This document shows, piece after piece, positions 8,634 to 18,178 of a DNA stretch of 64,000 nt. A program made the position numbers and the translations under genes. Numbering within the stretch: the first letter of the stretch is position 1; each line of letters begins with the position of its first letter. The stretch comes from an uncultured Bradyrhizobium sp. (GTDB lineage: Bacteria; Pseudomonadota; Alphaproteobacteria; Rhizobiales; Xanthobacteraceae). The notes beneath the pieces were generated by a model that was not told the origin of the DNA, ran no database searches, and saw only the letters and a program-made list of their open reading frames with translations. The stretch covers positions 558,001 to 622,000 of the forward strand of contig NZ_CANSMR010000002.1 in the NCBI RefSeq assembly GCF_947648125.1, given 5' to 3'.

Positions 8634-9086
8634 TCACCGCCTCCGCGCCGCAACCTTCCTCACCTTGGTATCCGCCCAGCTCAGCGGCTTGCCGCTCTTC
8701 GACGGCAGCACGAGTTGCCCGACGGCCTGCCCGGCCTGGTCCAGCAGCACCGAATGCGCTTCGCCGCGCGCATAGAGATGCGCCTCACCCCATTGCCGCA
8801 AGGAGACCACGATCGGGAACAGGTCGTGTCCCCGCTTCGTCAGCGCATATTCGAGGTAGGCGCTGCCGTCGGACGCCGCGACCTGCTCGAGCACGCCGGC
8901 TTCGACCAGCTTGCGCAACCGCGCCGTCAACATGCCCTTGGCGATGCCGAGATTCTTCTGGAAGTCGCCGAACCGGCGCAGGCCGTCGAACGCGTCGCGC
9001 ACGATCAGCAGCGACCACCAGTCGCCGATCGCATCCAGCGCGCGCGCCACCGGGCATTCCGCCTTTGCGAATGCAGTCCGCTTCAT
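8634..9086 (-). CDS. HxlR family transcriptional regulator
   Basis: 150 residues with the HxlR winged-helix pattern: CPVARALDAIGDWWSLLIVRDAFDGLRRFGDFQKNLGIAKGMLTARL, then LVEAGVLE and the wing YLEYALTKRGHDLFPIV. It carries the single N-terminal Cys (Cys11) through which several HxlR proteins sense electrophiles or oxidants; whether it does so here is unknown. ATG 9086 is preceded by AAGGAG. It is divergent from an MFS exporter across 111 bases holding two related 18-base sites, so it most likely controls that exporter and itself. Confidence 0.92.
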   Translation of the reverse strand: MKRTAFAKAECPVARALDAIGDWWSLLIVRDAFDGLRRFGDFQKNLGIAKGMLTARLRKLVEAGVLEQVAASDGSAYLEYALTKRGHDLFPIVVSLRQWGEAHLYARGEAHSVLLDQAGQAVGQLVLPSKSGKPLSWADTKVRKVAARRR

Positions 9087-9120
9087 CGCGGCCTATCTCC
9101 TTCGATCACGATTCCGAACT

Positions 9121-9175
9121 GGTATTAAAATAGGACTAGACAGCATCCGGCGCAACTGGTCTCATTATAAGACTA
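9121..9175. promoter_or_regulatory. Pair of related 18-base sites between hxlR-type gene and MFS exporter
   Basis: GGTATTAAAATAGGACTA (9121-9138) and GGTCTCATTATAAGACTA (9158-9175) match at 13 of 18 positions in the same orientation, 37 bases apart. They occupy the AT-rich centre of the divergent intergenic region. Tandem sites of this kind suit binding of two regulator dimers; the HxlR protein next door is the obvious candidate. Confidence 0.55.
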
Positions 9176-9197
9176 GATTGAACTTGCAACGGAGGCG

Positions 9198-10451
9198 ATG
9201 ATGAGCACCCAGGATGTGACGACAGCGGAACCGGCAAAGTCGGCCGACATCGCCGGAGGCCGGCTTTCGCCCGCGATCGTGCTGCTGTTTGCGGTCGCTT
9301 GCGGGCTCAGCGTCGCCAACATCTATTCCGCCCAGCCGCTGCTCGACACCATGGCGCAGGATCTCGGCATTACCCCCGCCGCGATCGGCATCGTGGTGAC
9401 GCTGACCCAGGTCGGCCTCGCCTTCGGCCTGATGCTGATCGTGCCGCTCGGCGACCTCTGGGACCGCCGCAAGCTGATCGTCGGCCAGATCATGCTGTCA
9501 TCCGTCGCGCTCGTCGTGGTCGGCACCGCGCCGAACGCGGTCGTGCTGTTTTGCGCAATGGCGCTGGTCGGGCTGCTCGCCGTCGTCATCCAGGTGATCG
9601 TCGCCTTTGCCGCGACATCGGCCTCGCCGGCCGAGCGCGGACGGACCATCGGCACCATCCAAAGCGGCGTCGTGTCGGGCATCCTGCTCGCGCGCTTTGC
9701 CTCGGGCACACTCGCCGATATCGGCGGATGGCGCATGGTCTACCTGACCTCGGCGGTGCTGATGCTCGCAATGGCCGCGCTGCTCGCCTATGTGCTGCCG
9801 CGGCAGCAGCCGCGGGCGTTGACCGGATCATCCTGTGCCAAGCTGCTGCGCTCGACGGCCGCGCTGTTCGCCGAGGAGCCGGTGTTGCGCGAGCGCGCCG
9901 TATTCGCATTCCTGATTTTTGCAAGCTTCAGCGCGTTCTGGAGCTCGGTGGTGCTGCCGCTCGCCGCACCGCCGCTGTCGCTGTCGCACACCACGATCGG
10001 CATGCTCGGCATTGCCGGCCTCGCCGGCGCGCTGGCGGCGCGCAATTCGGGCCGCCTCGCCGATCGCGGCTGGGGCCAGCGCACCACCGGATTGTCGCTG
10101 CTGCTGATGCTCGCCGGCTGGGCGCCGATCGCCTGCATGCACGCGTCGCTGTGGCTGGTGCTCGCCGGCGTCGTCATGATCGACTTCGCGGTGCAGGCCG
10201 TCCACGTCACCAACCAGAGCCTGATCGTCGCGGCGCGCCCCGACGCGTCGAGCCGCCTGATCGGCGTCTACATGGTGTTCTACTCGGTCGGCAGCGGGCT
10301 CGGCGCGATCTCTTCGACGATGGCCTATGCCGCCGCCGGCTGGCTCGGCGTCTGCGCGCTGGGCGCTGCGATCAGCGCCTGCGCGCTGCTGTTCTGGGTC
10401 ATCGTGGTGAGCAGGACACCGGCGCCGGCGGGCGTGTGCTCCGAGGCGTAG
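9198..10451 (+). CDS. MFS transporter, drug/sugar efflux type
   Basis: 417 residues with 12 predicted hydrophobic segments. The MFS A-like motif is seen after TM2 (PLGDLWDRRKLIVGQ), and TM1 carries NIYSAQPLLDTMAQDLGI, typical of the arabinose-efflux-like permeases. Central cytoplasmic loop near residues 205-225. Starts at ATG 9198 after ACGGAGG. Inner-membrane exporter; substrate unknown, but its pairing with a divergent HxlR regulator suggests export of a toxic or electrophilic small molecule (inference). Confidence 0.92.
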   Translation: MMSTQDVTTAEPAKSADIAGGRLSPAIVLLFAVACGLSVANIYSAQPLLDTMAQDLGITPAAIGIVVTLTQVGLAFGLMLIVPLGDLWDRRKLIVGQIMLSSVALVVVGTAPNAVVLFCAMALVGLLAVVIQVIVAFAATSASPAERGRTIGTIQSGVVSGILLARFASGTLADIGGWRMVYLTSAVLMLAMAALLAYVLPRQQPRALTGSSCAKLLRSTAALFAEEPVLRERAVFAFLIFASFSAFWSSVVLPLAAPPLSLSHTTIGMLGIAGLAGALAARNSGRLADRGWGQRTTGLSLLLMLAGWAPIACMHASLWLVLAGVVMIDFAVQAVHVTNQSLIVAARPDASSRLIGVYMVFYSVGSGLGAISSTMAYAAAGWLGVCALGAAISACALLFWVIVVSRTPAPAGVCSEA

Positions 10452-10463
10452 GGTACCCAACCC

Positions 10464-10583
10464 GTCATTGCGAGCCACCCGGTCGGCGCGAAGCGCCGCC
10501 GGATGACAGGCTCCGCGAAGCAATCCATCGTGCCGCATGTGCGGAGCCATGGATTGCTTCGTCGCTACGCTCCTCGCAATGAC
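10464..10583. repeat. Palindromic intergenic repeat, family A (copy 3, long form)
   Basis: 120 bases, ends GTCATTGCGAG and CTCCTCGCAATGAC, with the same nested block as copy 2 (10475-10516). Lies between the convergent MFS and rsmB genes. Confidence 0.9.
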
Positions 10584-10596
10584 GGCGGAAAAAGCC

Positions 10597-11895
10597 TCAC
10601 GCCTTCCTCAGCACCGAGACGAAGAACCCGTCGGTGCCGGTGCGGCGCGGCGTCATCAGCAGGCCCTCCGCCGATTGCAGGGCGGCCTCTGCGAATGGCT
10701 CGGCCTTGTCCCACAACACCGATGCGGTCTGCTCCGGCGGCTGCACGGAAAACTCCGGGTGCCGCGCGATGAACGCCTTGACCTGCTCGCCGTTCTCCTC
10801 CGACAGCACCGAGCAGGTGATGTACGCGATGCGGCCACCGCCCTTCACCAGCGGCGCGGCGCGCTCCAGCACCTCGGCCTGATCCTTCAGCCGCACCTCG
10901 AGCGCGCCGGGGCGCATGCGCCATTTGGCGTCGGGATTGCGGCGCCAGGTGCCGGTGCCCGTACAAGGCGCGTCGATCAGCACGAGATCGGCGGAGGCCT
11001 TGATGTCGGCCAGCACCTCCTCCTCGCCGCGCGGCGTGCGCACGTCGCAATTGTGCACGCCGGCGCGCGACAGCCGTTCATGGATCGGCGCGAGCTGGCG
11101 CTTGTCGCTGTCGGTCGCGATCAGCCGGCCCTTGCCTTGCATCTGAGCTGCCACCGCCAGCGTCTTGCCGCCGGCGCCGGCGCAGAGATCGATCACCTGC
11201 TCGCCGGGCTTGGCCGCCGAGAACAGCGCGGCGAGCTGCGAGCCCTCGTCCTGAACTTCGATAGCGCCCTTGATGAAATCCTCCTCGGCATGGATGCCGG
11301 GGTTGCGCGCGTCGGCGCCGAGCTCGATGCGCAGGCCGAGCGGCGACCACGGCGTTTCCTTCGCACCAAGATGCGACAATCGCGGCAGCACCTTCTCGCG
11401 CTTGCCACGCAGCGTGTTGACGCGCAGATCGAGCGGCGCGCGGCTCGCCATCGCTGTTGCTTCGGCGGCGCGGTCGTCGCCGAACACTCTTGCCAGATAC
11501 GGGTCGAGCCAGTCCGGATAGTCGCCCGCGACATGCGCCGGCGCATCCGCAAGCGAACGCGAGGCCAATGCAGCCTCCTCGGCCGCGGTCAGCGGTTCCG
11601 GCGCGAACCGGCCGCCGTCGCACAGCGCCGAGATCGTCGGGATGTCCATGCCGCGCTCGAGCTTGAGCATGCCGAGCACCCGCGACCGGGCGCTGGCGTC
11701 GTCCATCAGATAGGCCGCGGAGGATTGCCGGCGCAGCACGTCCCAGATCAGGCCGGAGATCGCGGCGCGATCGCCGGAGCCGGCATAGCGGTGCGCGGTG
11801 CCCCATTCCTTGAGCGCTTTCGCGGCGGGAATGCGCTGTGCGTCGATGGTGGCGATCAGCTCGATCGCGGCGGAGAGCCGGGCAGCGGGGGTCAT
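10597..11895 (-). CDS. RsmB/NOP family RNA (cytosine-5) methyltransferase
   Basis: 432 residues. N-terminal NusB-like helical RNA-binding domain (residues 1-~140), then a Rossmann methyltransferase domain: SAM motif VIDLCAGAGGKTLAVAA (~240), acidic motif ATDSDKRQL, catalytic-Pro-Cys motif DAPCTGTGTWRRNPDAKWR (~305) and the nucleophilic Cys in ITCSVLSEENGEQV (~355). The C-terminus TGTDGFFVSVLRKA is standard. Methylates cytosine in rRNA (m5C967 in the E. coli RsmB case); which base is modified here is not shown. Convergent with the MFS gene; the MAPEG gene lies 22 bases upstream on the same strand and may share its transcript. Confidence 0.92.
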   Translation of the reverse strand: MTPAARLSAAIELIATIDAQRIPAAKALKEWGTAHRYAGSGDRAAISGLIWDVLRRQSSAAYLMDDASARSRVLGMLKLERGMDIPTISALCDGGRFAPEPLTAAEEAALASRSLADAPAHVAGDYPDWLDPYLARVFGDDRAAEATAMASRAPLDLRVNTLRGKREKVLPRLSHLGAKETPWSPLGLRIELGADARNPGIHAEEDFIKGAIEVQDEGSQLAALFSAAKPGEQVIDLCAGAGGKTLAVAAQMQGKGRLIATDSDKRQLAPIHERLSRAGVHNCDVRTPRGEEEVLADIKASADLVLIDAPCTGTGTWRRNPDAKWRMRPGALEVRLKDQAEVLERAAPLVKGGGRIAYITCSVLSEENGEQVKAFIARHPEFSVQPPEQTASVLWDKAEPFAEAALQSAEGLLMTPRRTGTDGFFVSVLRKA

Positions 11896-11917
11896 AGAAC
11901 TCTTTCGGTTGGGCGCA

Positions 11918-12340
11918 TCAGATCAGCAGCAGGAGCTTGAGCGCGAAATACAGCCACATCGCCGCCAGTACCAGTACGCCGGCGAACCAGGCAAGCGAGC
12001 GCGGCCGCACATCGTTGGAGCTGACGAATACCCCGGCATGGGCAAACCGCGTCACCACGAACACCCAGGACATCAGCACGATGAACAGATCGGCACGGCG
12101 CAGCGGCAGCGCAATGGCGATCAGGACATAGAACAGCACCGGCAGCTCGAACTGGTTGGCAAAGCAGTTACCGAGTTGGGTGGCACGCTCCGGCCAGTTC
12201 GACTCGCGCAGCGCGATATCCTTCATCTTGGTTTCGCCGCTTTTGAGCGCCCGGCCCCGCGTCACCGCCATGCCGAACAAAAGCGCGAAGGTGAGCCCAA
12301 TCTGGATGAAGACCGGCAACAGAACCATTTGAACCGACAT
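11918..12340 (-). CDS. MAPEG family membrane protein
   Basis: 140 residues from ATG 12340, with GGGAG upstream; the TTG at 12343 is an alternative. Four hydrophobic segments with the MAPEG pattern: GRALKSGETKMKDIALRES, ATQLGNCFANQFELPVLFYVLIAIAL, and FVVTRFAHAGVF. MAPEG proteins are inner-membrane trimers acting on glutathione or lipophilic substrates; bacterial members are mostly uncharacterised. It ends 22 bases before rsmB, so co-transcription is likely. Confidence 0.85.
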   Translation of the reverse strand: MSVQMVLLPVFIQIGLTFALLFGMAVTRGRALKSGETKMKDIALRESNWPERATQLGNCFANQFELPVLFYVLIAIALPLRRADLFIVLMSWVFVVTRFAHAGVFVSSNDVRPRSLAWFAGVLVLAAMWLYFALKLLLLI

Positions 12341-12509
12341 CAAGAATCTCCCTTAAGCCGGGCGCCCGGCCGCCCTCTTAGCCGCCACGGCCGCGCAACA
12401 CAATGAAGCCTGCCGATAACGCGCCTGGGCAATCCGTTGAACCATCATCCAAGCCTGGGTGACCAACCCCCAGGAATAATGACGGTTTCAGTTCCCCACG
12501 GCTGACGCG

Positions 12510-12947
12510 ATGGGCATCATCACCCCGATCCTGGACGGCGCGACCCTGGCCGCCGAGAGCCTCGGCGATCTCCTCACCTCCATGCTGAAGGCGATCGACC
12601 CCGGCATCGGCTGGTTCGACGACGCGGCGGATGGCGGGCTCGGCATAGTGCTGTCGGGGCTCGCCGGCGTCGCCACAGCGCTCCTGGTCGCAATCCTGCT
12701 CTTGGTTTATTTCCGCAGCGGCTATCGCTCGGCGCGCGACATCGTCAGGCACAGCCTCGCCACGGCGCTGGTGCTCAGCCTGCTCGGCTATGCGGCCTAC
12801 GACATGGGGCACGATGCGCTTGCCTATCTCGGGCTCAACGCATCGCCGGCCGCGACGGGAACGAACTCGCCTGATACGAGACTGCTCGGAGGCCGCAGCG
12901 GTCCGCCTACCCTATCCATCCGCGCGGACAAGCAGCTTGCGATCTAG
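12510..12947 (+). CDS. Hypothetical membrane protein
   Basis: 145 residues, family not recognised. An N-terminal amphipathic stretch is followed by two strongly hydrophobic segments (GIVLSGLAGVATALLVAILL at ~46-70 and HSLATALVLSLLGYAAYDMG at ~83-103) separated by a basic loop YFRSGYRSARDIVR. The C-terminal 40 residues are polar. No convincing ribosome binding site precedes ATG 12510, so the start is uncertain. The strand opposite has a similar-length open frame, but its composition (many Arg, Asp, Gln, no hydrophobic pattern) marks it as a shadow. Confidence 0.55.
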   Translation: MGIITPILDGATLAAESLGDLLTSMLKAIDPGIGWFDDAADGGLGIVLSGLAGVATALLVAILLLVYFRSGYRSARDIVRHSLATALVLSLLGYAAYDMGHDALAYLGLNASPAATGTNSPDTRLLGGRSGPPTLSIRADKQLAI

Positions 12948-12962
12948 CGCCTGCGCCGCCGG

Positions 12963-12998
12963 ATCAAACAAGACATCAAACAACGCATCAAACAGAGC
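12963..12998. repeat. Three tandem 12-base repeats
   Basis: ATCAAACAAGAC, ATCAAACAACGC and ATCAAACAGAGC follow one another without gaps in the 125-base space before the metallophosphoesterase gene. Function unknown; too short to say more. Confidence 0.5.
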
Positions 12999-13072
12999 AG
13001 CGAAGAACACAGCGAAATCGTCATCGTTCCGACTTTGCGCCGAGGCTATAATTCGGGCGAAAGGATCGATGC

Positions 13073-13909
13073 ATGCCCCAGTTTCGCCTGACACAAATCT
13101 CCGACACCCACCTCGCGCGTCGCTTCAAGCCGCTCGTCGACAACTTTCATCGCGTCAGCGAGCACATCGACGCGACGCGTCCCGATCTCGTGCTCAACTC
13201 CGGCGACGTCTCGTTCGATGGGCCGACCAGCCGCGACGATCTAATGTTCGCCAAGGAACTGCACAACGCGCTGCCGGTCGATTGCCTCTATCTGCCGGGC
13301 AATCACGACATCGGCGACAATCCGACCGCGGTCGGCCCGGTGCCGGCGCAACTGCCGACCGAAGAAACGCGCCGCGCTTTCACCTCGGTGCTCGGCGAGG
13401 ATCGCTGGCATTTCGACGCCGCCGGCTGGTGCTTCATCGGCCTCAATTCGCTGATCATGAATACCGGCCTCGACAGCGAGGCCGCGCAGTTCGACTGGCT
13501 CGCCTCGGCGCTCGACAAGGCCGTCGGCAGACCGGTCGCGCTGTTCCTGCACAAGCCGCTGTATCTCGACGTGCCGTACGATGCCGAACGCGTCGAGACC
13601 GCGATCCGCTACGTGCCGCAGCCGGCGCGCCGCCGCCTGATCGAGATGTTCGGCAAGGTCGATTGGCGCCTGGTCGGCAGCGGCCATGTGCACCAGCGCC
13701 GCGACTACACATTCGAGCATGTCAGGCAGATCTGGGCGCCCTCGGCCGGCTTCATCATTTCAGATGCGCGACAGGAAGTGATCGGCATCAAGGAAGTCGG
13801 CCTGGTCGAGTACCGCTTCCAGCCGGACAGTTTTGAAGTGCGTCACGTCAGGGCCAAGGGACAGGTCGATGTCGACCTGGACATGCTGCTCGGCAAGCAG
13901 CCGGCGTGA
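13073..13909 (+). CDS. Metallophosphoesterase, calcineurin-like (Icc/CpdA type)
   Basis: 278 residues with every metal-binding motif of the family: SDTH (Asp11, His13), GDV (Asp45), GNHD (Asn77, His78), LFLHKPL (His160) and GHVH (His205, His207). This arrangement is that of Icc/CpdA-like enzymes that cleave cyclic nucleotides or other phosphodiesters with two metal ions. Cytosolic, no signal peptide. AAGGATCG precedes the ATG. Substrate (3',5'-cAMP or other) cannot be settled from sequence. It converges with a small membrane protein gene 6 bases away. Confidence 0.92.
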   Translation: MPQFRLTQISDTHLARRFKPLVDNFHRVSEHIDATRPDLVLNSGDVSFDGPTSRDDLMFAKELHNALPVDCLYLPGNHDIGDNPTAVGPVPAQLPTEETRRAFTSVLGEDRWHFDAAGWCFIGLNSLIMNTGLDSEAAQFDWLASALDKAVGRPVALFLHKPLYLDVPYDAERVETAIRYVPQPARRRLIEMFGKVDWRLVGSGHVHQRRDYTFEHVRQIWAPSAGFIISDARQEVIGIKEVGLVEYRFQPDSFEVRHVRAKGQVDVDLDMLLGKQPA

Positions 13910-13915
13910 GGCGTC

Positions 13916-14158
13916 TCAGCTCCGCGCCGCGTCGTGCAGGTCCTGCTTGATGACGGTGAGCAGCGCCTGCAGCGAGTCCTTGTTCGGCCGCGGCGCCGCC
14001 GGCCGCGCACGCGGCATGAAGCGGACCGGCTCGGCGGCCGGCTCGTCCTCGACAAATTTTCCATGCAAGACGTCGTCGCGGCGGCCCATGACGAACATCG
14101 TCGCCCAATAGCCGAGGGCGAGGAGAATGACCCCGAAAACAATAGCTTCAAAAACCAT
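13916..14158 (-). CDS. Small single-pass membrane protein, unknown function
   Basis: 80 residues from ATG 14158, preceded by AGGTG. One N-terminal membrane segment (FEAIVFGVILLALGYWATMFVMG), then a cytoplasmic basic and Pro-rich tail and a short amphipathic helix NKDSLQALLTVIKQDLHDAAR. No family recognised. A longer frame to 14248 lacks a ribosome binding site. Its end almost touches the end of the metallophosphoesterase gene on the other strand. Confidence 0.65.
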   Translation of the reverse strand: MVFEAIVFGVILLALGYWATMFVMGRRDDVLHGKFVEDEPAAEPVRFMPRARPAAPRPNKDSLQALLTVIKQDLHDAARS

Positions 14159-14281
14159 GGCTACACCTGAAATATAGCCATATTGAATCAACTGCTCCGG
14201 GTCCCCGTCAAGCAAATGGGGGCCGAAAAGCCCCCAAGAGCCCGCCATTGTGGCGCTTTTGATACTTTGTTGCGCGGAATG

Positions 14282-14316
14282 GGAGCTAGAGCCCCGCAGA
14301 ACGGGGCTCTAGCTCC
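14282..14316. terminator. Strong hairpin, probable transcript end
   Basis: Perfect 14-base stem: GGAGCTAGAGCCCC (14282-14295), loop of 7, then its exact complement (14303-14316), with TTCTTT after it on the + strand. It lies in the 228-base gap downstream of the reductase gene at 14387 (leftward). A second hairpin GGGGGC-CGAAAA-GCCCCC is at 14218-14235. Either may end the leftward transcript. Confidence 0.55.
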
Positions 14317-14322
14317 TTCTTT

Positions 14323-14370
14323 GACGCGTTTTCCTCACGCGAACCGGTACCCACTTCGCTCGAAAACGCT
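14323..14370. repeat. Short palindromic repeat, family G
   Basis: GACGCGTTTTCCTCACGCGA followed by ACCGGTACCCACTTCGCTCG and AAAACGCT. The ends GCGTTTTC and GAAAACGC pair. It resembles a small palindromic unit widespread in rhizobial genomes (from memory, not searched). Confidence 0.5.
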
Positions 14371-14386
14371 TTGCCAGCCCCTTAAC

Positions 14387-15409
14387 TCAGGCCTTGTCCG
14401 GCCCGATCCGGACCAGCTGCTTACCGAAATTGGCGCCCTTGAGCAGGCCCATGAAGGCCTCCGGCGCGCTGTCCAGTCCCTCGGTCACGAACTCCTTGTA
14501 CTTGACCTTGCCCTCGCGCACCCATTGCGACATGTCGCGCAGGAAGTCGCCATGCATGGCGGCGAAGTCGCTGACGATGAAGCCGCGGAAGGTCAGCCGC
14601 TTGGTCAGGATGTTGCGCATCATCGCGCCGGCCCATTTCGGGGCGAGCGCCTCCGTGTCGTTGTAATGCGCGATCAGGCCGCAGACCGGAATCCGCGCGA
14701 ACGCATTGAGCAGCGGGAACACCGCGTCGAACACCGCGCCGCCGACATTCTCGAAATAGACGTCGATGCCCTTCGGGCAGGCTTCCTTGAGCTTCGCCGC
14801 AAGGTTGGGATCGCGATGATCGAGGCACTCGTCGAAGCCGAGCTCGTTCTTGACGTAGGCGCATTTGTCCTTGCCGCCGGCGATGCCGATCGCCCGCGCA
14901 CCTTTGATCTTCGCGATTTGCCCGACCGCCGAGCCGACGGCGCCGGACGCGGCCGCAACCACCACCGTCTCGCCCGCCTGCGGCTTGCCGATCTCGAGCA
15001 GTCCCGTATAGGCGGTCATGCCGGGCATGCCGAGCACGCCGACCGCGGTCGAGATCGGTGCGATCTTCGGATCGATCTTGGCGAGCCCCTTGCCGTCGGA
15101 CAGCACATGCGTCTGCCAGCCTGCGCGCGACAGCACGATATCGCCCTTGGCGAAGGCGGGATTGTTGGACGCGACCACCTCGCTCACCGTGCCGCCTTCC
15201 ATCACCCCGCCGACCGGCACCGGTGCGGCATAGGACGGACCATCGGCCATGCGGCCGCGCATATAGGGATCGAGTGACAGCCAGATGGTGCGCAGCAGCA
15301 CCTCGCCCGCGCCCGGTGTCGGCGGCGTGTAATCCTCGAGCCTGAAATTGGCCGGCGTGGGCTCGCCATGCGGGCGCGAGGCCAGAACGATGCGCTTTCC
15401 TTGGGACAT
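14387..15409 (-). CDS. NADP-dependent oxidoreductase, MDR family (leukotriene B4 dehydrogenase / CurA type)
   Basis: 340 residues from ATG 15409, with AGAGGAAA upstream. The N-terminal GroES-like region has LEDYTPPTPGAGEVLLRTIWLSLDPYMRGRM. The nucleotide-binding domain has AAASGAVGSAVGQIAKIKGA and IGIAGGKDKCAYVKNELGFD, then IDVYFENVGGAVFDAV and PVCGLIAHYNDTE. No zinc ligands, as expected for this subgroup, which reduces enals and enones with NADPH (CurA, PTGR-like, YncB). Cytosolic. Residues 1-30 of the longer frame to 15499 are not family-like. Single gene. Confidence 0.93.
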   Translation of the reverse strand: MSQGKRIVLASRPHGEPTPANFRLEDYTPPTPGAGEVLLRTIWLSLDPYMRGRMADGPSYAAPVPVGGVMEGGTVSEVVASNNPAFAKGDIVLSRAGWQTHVLSDGKGLAKIDPKIAPISTAVGVLGMPGMTAYTGLLEIGKPQAGETVVVAAASGAVGSAVGQIAKIKGARAIGIAGGKDKCAYVKNELGFDECLDHRDPNLAAKLKEACPKGIDVYFENVGGAVFDAVFPLLNAFARIPVCGLIAHYNDTEALAPKWAGAMMRNILTKRLTFRGFIVSDFAAMHGDFLRDMSQWVREGKVKYKEFVTEGLDSAPEAFMGLLKGANFGKQLVRIGPDKA

Positions 15410-15601
15410 GATTTCCTCTTGAGGTGATTGGTTCGTGGCGCACACGTAGTCATGCAATCCAGCTCCCCGCAAGGGAGATGGATTTGCTCTTTCGCGCACG
15501 CCTGTTTGAAATTCTGTTTAAAATGATGCCCGTCATGCCGGGAGCATGCCGCCCGGCAGACCCGTCATTGCGGGGCAGTCCGCCTGGCTCCCGCGCGATC
15601 G

Positions 15602-16027
15602 CTAGTCAGCCGGGATGAAGCGGAGGGTGCCTGCGCGACGCGTCGGCTTGCCGGTGTCGTTGGTATGATTGACGCCGTCCATGACAGGCACCTCAGGGAA
15701 ATCGAATGGGCTTACGCCGTCGAGGCACGCCACGTTGACAGCATACAGGCTCTGGTTCGATCGTCGCTGATGATGCGTGTAGATTCCGCAGCGAGAACAG
15801 AAGAAGTGCTGTGCCGATCCGGTGTGGAAGCGGTAGCTTGTCAGCGCCTCCTCGCCCTGCAGGAACCTGATCCCACCCATCTCCGCCATGACGACGACGG
15901 CACCGCGCATCCGGCAGTAAGAGCAGGTGCAGCGGCGGATCGAACTGAAACCGTCGCTGAGCGTCGCCTCGAAGCGCACCGCACCGCAATGGCACTGGCC
16001 GGCCCGAACATTCGTGTCGTTCACCAT
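15602..16027 (-). CDS. GFA (glutathione-dependent formaldehyde-activating enzyme-like) / CENP-V family protein
   Basis: 141 residues from ATG 16027 (GAGGCGAG upstream). The zinc-binding Cys pattern of the GFA fold is present: GQCHCGAVRFE (two Cys), RCTCSYCRMRGA (three Cys), and HFFCSRCGIYTHHQRR (two Cys), with the typical LTSYRF between. Members bind zinc and sometimes glutathione; most are not formaldehyde enzymes. Normal length. It lies just downstream of guaB on the same strand, separated by a hairpin, so it probably has its own promoter or depends on read-through. Confidence 0.88.
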   Translation of the reverse strand: MVNDTNVRAGQCHCGAVRFEATLSDGFSSIRRCTCSYCRMRGAVVVMAEMGGIRFLQGEEALTSYRFHTGSAQHFFCSRCGIYTHHQRRSNQSLYAVNVACLDGVSPFDFPEVPVMDGVNHTNDTGKPTRRAGTLRFIPAD

Positions 16028-16051
16028 CTCGCCTCGGTCCCCTGTCAAGAG

Positions 16052-16084
16052 ATTCCGGGGCGGTCCCGTGGACCGACCCGGAAT
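16052..16084. terminator. Hairpin between guaB and the GFA gene
   Basis: ATTCCGGGGCGGTCC and GGACCGACCCGGAAT pair except for one mismatch, around a CGT loop. It begins 15 bases after the guaB stop. There is no long T run, so it may slow rather than stop transcription entering the GFA gene. Confidence 0.5.
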
Positions 16085-16098
16085 GACGAACGAGGTGC

Positions 16099-17625
<1,527 letters not shown>

Positions 17626-17790
17626 TTACGGATGAACGCCGCCTGCGGCGACGCTCGCTGCGTCACCGTCGAATCGGCGCCCATCGGTGGGGTTGACGCT
17701 GGTCGATAGCATGGCGGCATGACGAATCAAAGTGTTTGCCAGCCATGCACAGGCTTTTTACGGGCCGGTTCAGGGGGCCCTATAGCCTGC

Positions 17791-18036
17791 TTAGCGATAT
17801 CCCTGCGGCGGCCCGTGCCGGCGGATCGCCTCGACCACCTCGCGGTGGCGCCGGTCCTCGCGCTTCAGGTGCACCGCGATGACCGCATGGGCCGACGGCA
17901 CCAGCAGCAAGACGTGGAAAAACAGCCCGAAAATCGCGCAAAACACGATCAGGACCAGATTGAAGATGGCCGAAAACGGCTGTCCGTTCAGGAGCAGCCC
18001 GATCGGCGGCAGCAGAGCGGCAAGGACGTAGATCAC
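17791..18036 (-). CDS. Small membrane protein, YqaE/Pmp3-like
   Basis: 81 residues from GTG 18036, which has GAGGTG eight bases upstream; a longer frame to 18078 lacks one. Two membrane segments (VIYVLAALLPPIGLLLNG and AIFNLVLIVFCAIFGLFFHV) with the LLPPIGLLL motif recall the Pmp3/YqaE family of small stress-linked membrane proteins, though the second half is longer and ends in a charged cytoplasmic tail KREDRRHREVVEAIRRHG. Function unknown. Downstream of nothing; guaB begins 201 bases away in the same direction. Confidence 0.65.
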   Translation of the reverse strand: MIYVLAALLPPIGLLLNGQPFSAIFNLVLIVFCAIFGLFFHVLLLVPSAHAVIAVHLKREDRRHREVVEAIRRHGPPQGYR

Positions 18037-18178
18037 GGCACAGCACCTCAAACGCCGGGGGATGCATACCAGCGTCACGCAGGATTTAGGGCGTTTGCCC
18101 GGTTCCGCAATAGCGTGGTCCGGGGCAGGATGATATGGCCCCCTCGCCCGCCTTTTTCAGCACGGCTGTCCTGTTTTG

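Noticed and set aside
12378-12812. Leftward open frame opposite the hypothetical membrane protein gene
   Set aside because: Very polar, with no hydrophobic pattern or start signal; the + strand frame has two plausible membrane segments.
12963-12998. CRISPR-like short repeats
   Set aside because: Three adjoining 12-base units without spacers; no cas genes in the window.
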